Source of the DNA: Bacteroidota bacterium
GTDB lineage: Bacteria > Bacteroidota > Bacteroidia > Bacteroidales > PUMT01
Direction of reading: 5' to 3'
DNA: 6,786 nt
Assembly: GCA_003567115.1 (NCBI GenBank)
Contig: PXAP01000204.1
Span: 1 to 6,786 of the forward strand
Shown here one piece after another: positions 5,869-6,786 of the stretch. The stretch's first letter is position 1; every line of letters begins with the position of its first letter. The translations under genes and the position numbers were made by a program. The notes under the pieces were generated by a model. That model had not been told where the DNA came from, made no database searches, and saw only the letters and a program-made list of their open reading frames with translations.

Positions 5869-6786
5869 ATGGTGCATTGGTCAATATTAAATAAAACAAG
5901 GAAATTGGGAAGATACAATCTATTATCGGAAGTTCTGTTGCGGATCAGATTCCCGGTTCTTGTAATTCTCTTTCTGATACCTGGAATTGTTAATTCACAG
6001 CAGGCAATTTTTCAACAGAAAATTTCGCTTCAGAGGCAAAATTCAAGTATATACAAAATTCTTAATCTTATATCTCTTCAGGCGGGCTATAATTTTGTAT
6101 ATGATACCGAGGTGCTGGACTCTGATAAAAGAGTCAGGATCAGATCAGGAAACAGAACTATGCAATCCTGGCTGGATGAAATTATTGATGATACTTCACT
6201 TGCTTTTAATATAATTGAAAACCATATCCTGATTTACAGACCGGAAAAAGAGGATGAAAAAGGTGATCCCGATTTCATATCCGAAGATGAAAGGGAATAT
6301 TTCACAATTCAGGGTCGCATTCTGGATGAAGCCACACGAAGGCCTTTAAATTATGCAAACGTTGGAATAAAAGGGAAGGCTGTGGGGATTACTACAAATC
6401 ACGACGGGGTTTTTCAACTGAAACTTTCTGATGAATACATAGATAATCAGGTATCTGTTTCCCATATCGGATATAAAAGTCAGCTGCTGCCGGTAAAGCT
6501 ATTCAAGGATAATAAGGTGGATATTTTAATGGAAACCGATTATATATCAATTCAGGAAGTTATGATCCGCTATTATGACCCGCTGGCTTTAGTTAAATCT
6601 GCTATAGAAAAAATTGATGAGAATTATGGTGATGAACCTGTATATCTTTTCAATTTTTACCGGGAAGGAGTAATGCGGAGTAACCGGTTCGTTACTTATT
6701 CCGAGGCACTTTTTCAGATATATAAATCATCCTATAATCGTATATATGAACGGGATCAGGTAAGACTTCTGCAGTCCAGAACCATA
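5869..6786 (+). CDS. STN plus carboxypeptidase-regulatory-like secreted protein (paralogue B), 3' end missing
   Basis: The frame stays open to the right edge (306 codons seen). From the ATG at 5869, residues about 28-44 are the hydrophobic core of a signal peptide ending N-S-Q. Residues about 52-124 form an STN domain (secretin/TonB short N-terminus): I-S-L-Q, I-Y-K-I-L-N-L-I-S, A-G-Y-N-F-V-Y-D, W-L-D-E-I-I-D and I-E-N-H-I-L-I-Y. Residues about 145-222 are a carboxypeptidase-regulatory-like domain, with I-Q-G-R-I-L-D-E-A, P-L-N-Y-A-N-V-G-I and T-N-H-D-G-V-F-Q-L. From about 240 the sequence matches paralogue A (E-N-Y, F-Y-R-E-G-V-M-R at 263-270, S-E-A, I-Y-K-S-S-Y-N), where a SusC-type receptor would have its TonB plug. 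Beside a FecR gene, the STN domain suggests a signal-transducing partner of that anti-sigma factor. The start is uncertain: GTG 5776, ATG 5803 and TTG 5938 are in frame, and the last would give a shorter, more usual signal peptide. Confidence 0.83.
   Translation, partial: MVHWSILNKTRKLGRYNLLSEVLLRIRFPVLVILFLIPGIVNSQQAIFQQKISLQRQNSSIYKILNLISLQAGYNFVYDTEVLDSDKRVRIRSGNRTMQSWLDEIIDDTSLAFNIIENHILIYRPEKEDEKGDPDFISEDEREYFTIQGRILDEATRRPLNYANVGIKGKAVGITTNHDGVFQLKLSDEYIDNQVSVSHIGYKSQLLPVKLFKDNKVDILMETDYISIQEVMIRYYDPLALVKSAIEKIDENYGDEPVYLFNFYREGVMRSNRFVTYSEALFQIYKSSYNRIYERDQVRLLQSRTI
5932..5945 (+). repeat. Short repeat copy 3 (GTTCTGTTGCGGAT)
   Basis: Third copy of the leader repeat, differing from copy 1 by one missing base. 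With the ATG at 5869 as start it lies inside the signal-peptide coding region. With the TTG at 5938 as start it would overlap the translation start, and copies 1 and 2 would lie wholly in the leader. This makes the start choice of the STN protein worth testing. Confidence 0.35.

Noticed and set aside
5987..6214. 75-codon frame overlapping the STN protein gene
   Set aside because: It is out of frame with the signal peptide and STN domain, which are continuous and recognisable in the other frame.

Overview
The window looks like a chromosomal piece of a Bacteroidota (Bacteroidetes) genome, probably a Bacteroidales-like lineage. The evidence is the gene content (a Bacteroidetes-type ECF sigma factor, a FecR anti-sigma factor with a DUF4974-like tail, and an STN plus carboxypeptidase-regulatory-like protein), two exact TAnnTTTG -7 promoter boxes, AT-rich intergenic DNA and the lack of clear Shine-Dalgarno sequences. 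No rRNA, tRNA, CRISPR array or insertion sequence was seen.

Left part (1-1254, minus strand): the 5' end of a Tat-exported Gfo/Idh/MocA-type oxidoreductase runs off the left edge. A 394-base gap with two neighbouring inverted repeats separates it from a complete deoC (deoxyribose-phosphate aldolase). Middle part (1255-2529): a divergent intergenic region carries a good Bacteroidetes promoter, overlapped by a palindrome, and drives a complete dipeptide epimerase of the enolase superfamily, probably L-Ala-D/L-Glu epimerase of peptidoglycan recycling.

Right part (2652-6786, plus strand): four genes in a row. They are a secreted carboxypeptidase-regulatory-like protein (A), an ECF sigma factor with its own -7 box, a membrane FecR-type anti-sigma factor, and, after a 453-base gap, a second secreted protein (B) cut by the right edge. 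B has an STN domain, then a carboxypeptidase-regulatory-like domain, then the start of the same C-terminal domain found in A. A and B are therefore paralogues that bracket a cell-surface-signalling cassette, and the usual TonB-dependent receptor (plug and barrel) is not visible.

The likely logic, by analogy with Fec/Sus-type signalling, is that an envelope protein with an STN domain touches the periplasmic part of FecR, which releases the ECF sigma factor to transcribe local genes. The sensing protein here seems not to be a TonB receptor. The 453-base gap before B is also notable: it holds a cluster of perfect hairpins and three copies of a short repeat spaced about 125 bases apart. The most original material in the window is therefore the A/sigma/FecR/B cassette and this leader.
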